Shown here piece by piece: positions 5,524 to 6,720 of a stretch of DNA of 6,720 bases (positions within the stretch are counted from its first letter, which is position 1; each line of letters opens with the position of its first letter). The position numbers and the translations under genes are program-made. The DNA is taken from positions 1 to 6,720 of the forward strand of contig JAJZWW010000180.1 of the NCBI GenBank assembly GCA_021846485.1, in the 5' to 3' direction. The notes beneath the pieces were generated by a model. The model saw only the letters and a program-made list of their open reading frames with translations, had not been told where the DNA came from and searched no databases. The DNA comes from Actinomycetes bacterium. GTDB lineage: Bacteria > Actinomycetota > Acidimicrobiia > Acidimicrobiales > Palsa-688.

Positions 5524-6720
5524 ATGGGTGTGGTGACCGACGAGCGCCTCGAGGCGGTCGTCGCGGAGCAGGAGCGGATCTTCGTCGGCCGGCAGCCGGC
5601 CTCTGCACGCCGGGCCGAGCGGGCCAGGGGGGTGCTGGCCGGTGGGGTCACGTCGAGCTGGCAGATCACCCGGCCCCAGCCGGTGTGGCTGAGCCACGGC
5701 GCGGGCTCGAAGGTCTACGACGTCGACGGCAACGAGTACGTCGACCTCCACGGCGGGTACGGCGCGGGCCTGGCCGGCCACGCCCATCCGGCGGTGGTCG
5801 ATGCGATCCGCTCGCAGGCCGGGCGGGGGACCCACTTCGCCCAGCCGACCGACGACGCCATCGTCGTGGCCGAGCACCTCGCCGGTCGATTCGGCCTGCC
5901 GCTGTGGCGGTTTTGCAACTCGGGCACCGAGGCGACGATGGACGCGGTGCACCTGATGCGGGCCTTCACCGGTCGGGACCTGATAGTGAAGGTAGAGGGC
6001 TGCTACCACGGGCACCACGACTCGGTCCAGGTGTCGGTGACGCCTGACGCCGCCGACGTCGGACCCCAGGACGCCCCCCGGCAGGTGCCGGCCAGCACGG
6101 GGGTGCCCGCCGCGATCCTCGGGCTCACGCTGGTCGTGGGCTTCAACGACCTCGTCGCGCTCGAGTCGCTCCTCCAACAACACGCCGGGCGGGTTGCCGG
6201 CATGATCTTGGAGCCGGTCATGATGAACGCCGGGATCATCCCCTACGTGCCCGGCTACCTGGAGGGGGTCCGCCGCCTCACCGAGGCGCACGGGGCGCTG
6301 CTCATCTTCGATGAGGTCATGACCGGGTTCCGCATCGCCCCCGGCGGGGCCCAGGAGTACTACGGGATCCGCCCCGACATCTCCACCTTCGCCAAGGTCC
6401 TGGGCGGCGGCTTCCCGGTGGCCTGCTTCGGCGGCACCGCCGAGGTCATGCGGCTGGAGGCCAACAACGAGGTGATGCACGGCGGCACCTACACCGCCAA
6501 TCCCATGGTCCTGGCGGCGGCCAACGCGGTCCTGGCCCGCATCGAGCGCGAGCGCGACACCCTCTACCCCCGCCTGTTCCAGCTGGGGGACCGGCTGCGC
6601 ACCGGCCTGGTGCGGGTGATCCGCGAGGCCGGCTACGCCTGCATCGGCCAGGGGGTGGGCCCGCTGTTCCAGGTCTTCATCGGCCGGGGCCCGGTCGAGC
6701 GCCTGACCGACTACCGCAGC
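5524..6720 (+). CDS. Class III PLP-dependent aminotransferase, GSA-aminomutase-like (C-terminus outside window)
   Basis: This is a cytoplasmic fold-type I PLP enzyme of the ornithine/GABA/glutamate-1-semialdehyde group. The 399 visible residues lack only the end; relatives are about 430-460. Seen: DVDGNEYVDLHGGYGAGLAGHAHP (66-89) near the N-terminus, NSGTEAT (132-138) for the PLP phosphate, CYHGHHD (160-166), FDEVMTGFR (262-270) with the Asp that contacts the pyridine nitrogen, FAKVLGGGFPVACFGG (289-304) with the Schiff-base Lys291, and GGTYTANP (320-327). In true HemL the N-terminal GGVNSPVR motif carries a substrate-binding Arg. Here the matching stretch is GGVTSSWQIT, without it, and no heme genes are nearby. 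I therefore expect a transaminase for a beta-, omega- or other amino acid, not heme synthesis; the substrate is unknown. The ATG at 5524 has GGGAG 6 bases upstream; GTG codons at 5530 and 5533 are weaker choices. A regulated promoter precedes it, and the divergent neighbour is the transporter. Confidence 0.88.
   Translation, partial: MGVVTDERLEAVVAEQERIFVGRQPASARRAERARGVLAGGVTSSWQITRPQPVWLSHGAGSKVYDVDGNEYVDLHGGYGAGLAGHAHPAVVDAIRSQAGRGTHFAQPTDDAIVVAEHLAGRFGLPLWRFCNSGTEATMDAVHLMRAFTGRDLIVKVEGCYHGHHDSVQVSVTPDAADVGPQDAPRQVPASTGVPAAILGLTLVVGFNDLVALESLLQQHAGRVAGMILEPVMMNAGIIPYVPGYLEGVRRLTEAHGALLIFDEVMTGFRIAPGGAQEYYGIRPDISTFAKVLGGGFPVACFGGTAEVMRLEANNEVMHGGTYTANPMVLAAANAVLARIERERDTLYPRLFQLGDRLRTGLVRVIREAGYACIGQGVGPLFQVFIGRGPVERLTDYRS

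Noticed and set aside
3879..5669. 596-codon minus-strand frame
   Set aside because: It overlaps the transporter in another frame and the start of the aminotransferase, and shows no hydrophobic or family pattern.

Overview
The window is very GC-rich (by eye about 70% or more) and densely coded. GC-rich third codon positions, a TTG start with a strong Shine-Dalgarno sequence, a probable leaderless gene and the look of the proteins suggest a high-GC actinobacterium (Actinomycetota). I cannot place it more precisely. Four protein genes account for nearly all of the sequence; two of them run off the window edges.

Layout. (1) Positions 1-2221, minus strand: the first 740 codons of the large subunit of glutamate synthase (gltB), cut by the left edge just as the FMN domain begins. 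(2) Positions 2209-2357: a 149-bp near-palindromic element with perfect 16-bp ends. It carries two exact 17-bp tandem repeats, and its left end contains the gltB start codon. (3) Positions 2358-2475: the rest of the gltB/mmsA divergent region, with a -10-like box close enough to mmsA to suggest a leaderless transcript. (4) Positions 2476-3963, plus strand: a complete CoA-acylating methylmalonate/malonate-semialdehyde dehydrogenase (mmsA). (5) Positions 3998-5389, minus strand: a complete major-facilitator-type membrane protein, convergent with mmsA across 34 bp, with a long proline-rich central loop. (6) Positions 5390-5523: a divergent promoter region with a good promoter, a palindromic operator candidate and 24-bp-spaced direct repeats. 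(7) From 5524 to the right edge, plus strand: 399 codons of a fold-type I, class III PLP aminotransferase. It resembles glutamate-1-semialdehyde aminomutase but is probably not HemL.

How they may work together. Glutamate synthase is central nitrogen assimilation. A class III aminotransferase and a semialdehyde dehydrogenase of the MmsA family are a sensible pair for catabolism of beta- or omega-amino acids: transamination to a semialdehyde, then oxidation to an acyl-CoA. The transporter between them faces the other way and shares a control region with the aminotransferase. This link is inference from family roles and proximity; the genes are not one operon.

I found no CRISPR array, RNA gene, transposase, toxin-antitoxin pair or defence system. 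The most unusual structure is the palindromic element at the gltB start.
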